Shown piece after piece: positions 63,457 to 64,000 of a stretch of DNA of 64,000 nt. Each line of letters opens with the position of its first letter. The first letter of the stretch is position 1. The stretch comes from Belliella aquatica (GTDB lineage Bacteria; Bacteroidota; Bacteroidia; Cytophagales; Cyclobacteriaceae): positions 346,878 to 410,877 of the forward strand of contig NZ_BMFD01000003.1 of the NCBI RefSeq assembly GCF_014637795.1, written 5' to 3'. The notes beneath the pieces were generated by a model that ran no database searches, was not told where the DNA came from, and saw only the letters and a program-made list of their open reading frames with translations. A program made the position numbers and the translations under genes.

Positions 63457-64000
63457 ATGTCTACAAGGTTTTTTACCAACGAACAAAAGAATACACTCCT
63501 TCAAAAATTTAAAGGGATCTTTGAGAATAATCAAGACATTGAGTTTTTCGATGCATTAGTAGGGTATTTTAGAGCTTCTGGATATTTTAAGATTAGACCC
63601 TTCCTCGAAAAGGTTCCCAAGATTCGTATTCTGGTAGGAATTGACGTAGATAAGATACTTGCAAAATATCAATCCAAAGGTCTTCTATTTCAAGGTGATG
63701 CAAATCAGACAATGGTAGAGTTCCTGTCGGAAGTTAAATCAGACATTCAGGACGCGCCATATTTAAAGGAGGTGGAAAGCGGTATCATCCAATTCGTAGA
63801 AGATATAGCTTCTAACAAAATTGAGATTAAAGCTCATCCAAGTAAAAGGCTGCATGCAAAGATTTATATTTTCAGACCAGAGGGATGGAATGAACATAAA
63901 ACAGGATCAGTAATAACAGGATCATCTAACCTTACAGATAGTGGACTTGGTGAGTCTGACACTTTCAATTATGAATTCAATGTGCTTTTGCATTACTATG
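63457..64000 (+). CDS. PLD-like domain protein, truncated by window end (probable helicase N-terminus)
   Basis: Starts at the ATG at 63457 (MSTRFFTNEQKN), 49 bases after the HNH gene, and stays open for 181 residues to the window end. FDALVGYFRASGYF, LHAKIYIFRPEG and VITGSSNLTDSGL are the pattern of the PLD-like domain that opens many SNF2/DEAD-box helicases of defence islands. The HxK motif is present (HAK) but the Asp of a full HKD is not seen at the usual spot. The rest, including any helicase part, is outside the window. Same strand and close spacing suggest that it belongs to the Zorya-like operon or starts a second system. Confidence 0.8.
   Translation, partial: MSTRFFTNEQKNTLLQKFKGIFENNQDIEFFDALVGYFRASGYFKIRPFLEKVPKIRILVGIDVDKILAKYQSKGLLFQGDANQTMVEFLSEVKSDIQDAPYLKEVESGIIQFVEDIASNKIEIKAHPSKRLHAKIYIFRPEGWNEHKTGSVITGSSNLTDSGLGESDTFNYEFNVLLHYY

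Larger units (their letters stand above)
43641..64000. mobile_element. Integrative genomic island at tRNA-Ser, right end outside window
   Basis: Begins at the 3' side of tRNA-Ser with a tyrosine recombinase read away from the tRNA, then an excisionase-like HTH gene, phage-like DNA metabolism genes on the minus strand, and defence-type cargo. Base composition is visibly lower in GC than the core. No phage structural, terminase or conjugation genes are visible, so it may be a phage satellite, an integrative mobilisable element or a degenerate element. The second attachment site was not seen, so the extent is not known. Confidence 0.7.

Noticed and set aside
43641-64000. Complete prophage
   Set aside because: No capsid, portal, tail, terminase or lysis gene in over 20 kb, although the right end is not visible.

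Overview
The window is chromosomal DNA from a member of the Bacteroidota, most likely a Cytophagales / Cyclobacteriaceae-type marine bacterium. The signs are a SusC/SusD locus with a GH16 glucanase, a Bacteroidetes Hc1-type histone-like protein, TAnnTTTG promoter elements, many TonB/OmpA/SPOR-free lipoproteins with Cys lipoboxes, and the interspersed ATTTCGACC...GGGAGAAATC repeat. The assignment to a family is inference; the phylum is well supported.

Core region, 1-43.6 kb. An OmpA-like lipoprotein is followed by a membrane-anchored beta-propeller/LuxR regulator, which is divergent from a polysaccharide utilisation locus: SusC, SusD, a PKD plus three-module lipoprotein and a GH16 endoglucanase (about 1-11.9 kb, probably for laminarin or a related beta-glucan). 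Then come a VOC protein, a K+ channel with two RCK domains, a three-gene surface-polysaccharide cluster (GT4, UDP-GlcA 4-epimerase-like, dTDP-glucose 4,6-dehydratase), a sortilin-like propeller protein, an M1 peptidase, the Hc1-like protein, an alpha-oxoamine synthase (sphingolipid or sulfonolipid first step), AccC, DUF1015, Maf, TonB-like, an RND adaptor with TolC, SdaAB, a class IV aminotransferase, ThyA, an MMPL transporter, NamZ/DUF1343, a LolC/E-type permease, a DPM1-like glycosyltransferase and an ATP-grasp protein.

Island, 43.6 kb to the end. A tRNA-Ser(UGA) gene with its own promoter and terminator is the probable integration site. It is followed at once by a CTnDOT-like tyrosine recombinase, a MerR/excisionase-like HTH protein, and a low-GC block of mostly minus-strand phage-like genes (DUF932, a RecA-like ATPase, a Gp157-like protein, several unknowns) with one large plus-strand helicase-like replication protein. 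No capsid, portal, terminase or conjugation gene is visible, so this looks like an integrative element or phage satellite rather than a full prophage. Three of the minus-strand genes share an identical 12-mer 17-19 bp before the start codon, a probable element-specific promoter or operator.

Cargo, 55.8-64 kb. After a 1.25-kb gene-poor stretch with a GC-rich inverted repeat come a TPR protein carrying an HExxH motif, a protein resembling 3-methyladenine DNA glycosylase, a helix-rich protein with a glycosylase-like C-terminal motif, and a tight operon of ZorA-like motor protein, ZorB-like OmpA-domain protein and HNH nuclease. This is the gene order of type II Zorya anti-phage defence. Directly behind it a PLD-like protein (cut by the window end) begins, not part of the canonical type II set. 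This possible extended Zorya locus is the main candidate for a little-described system here.
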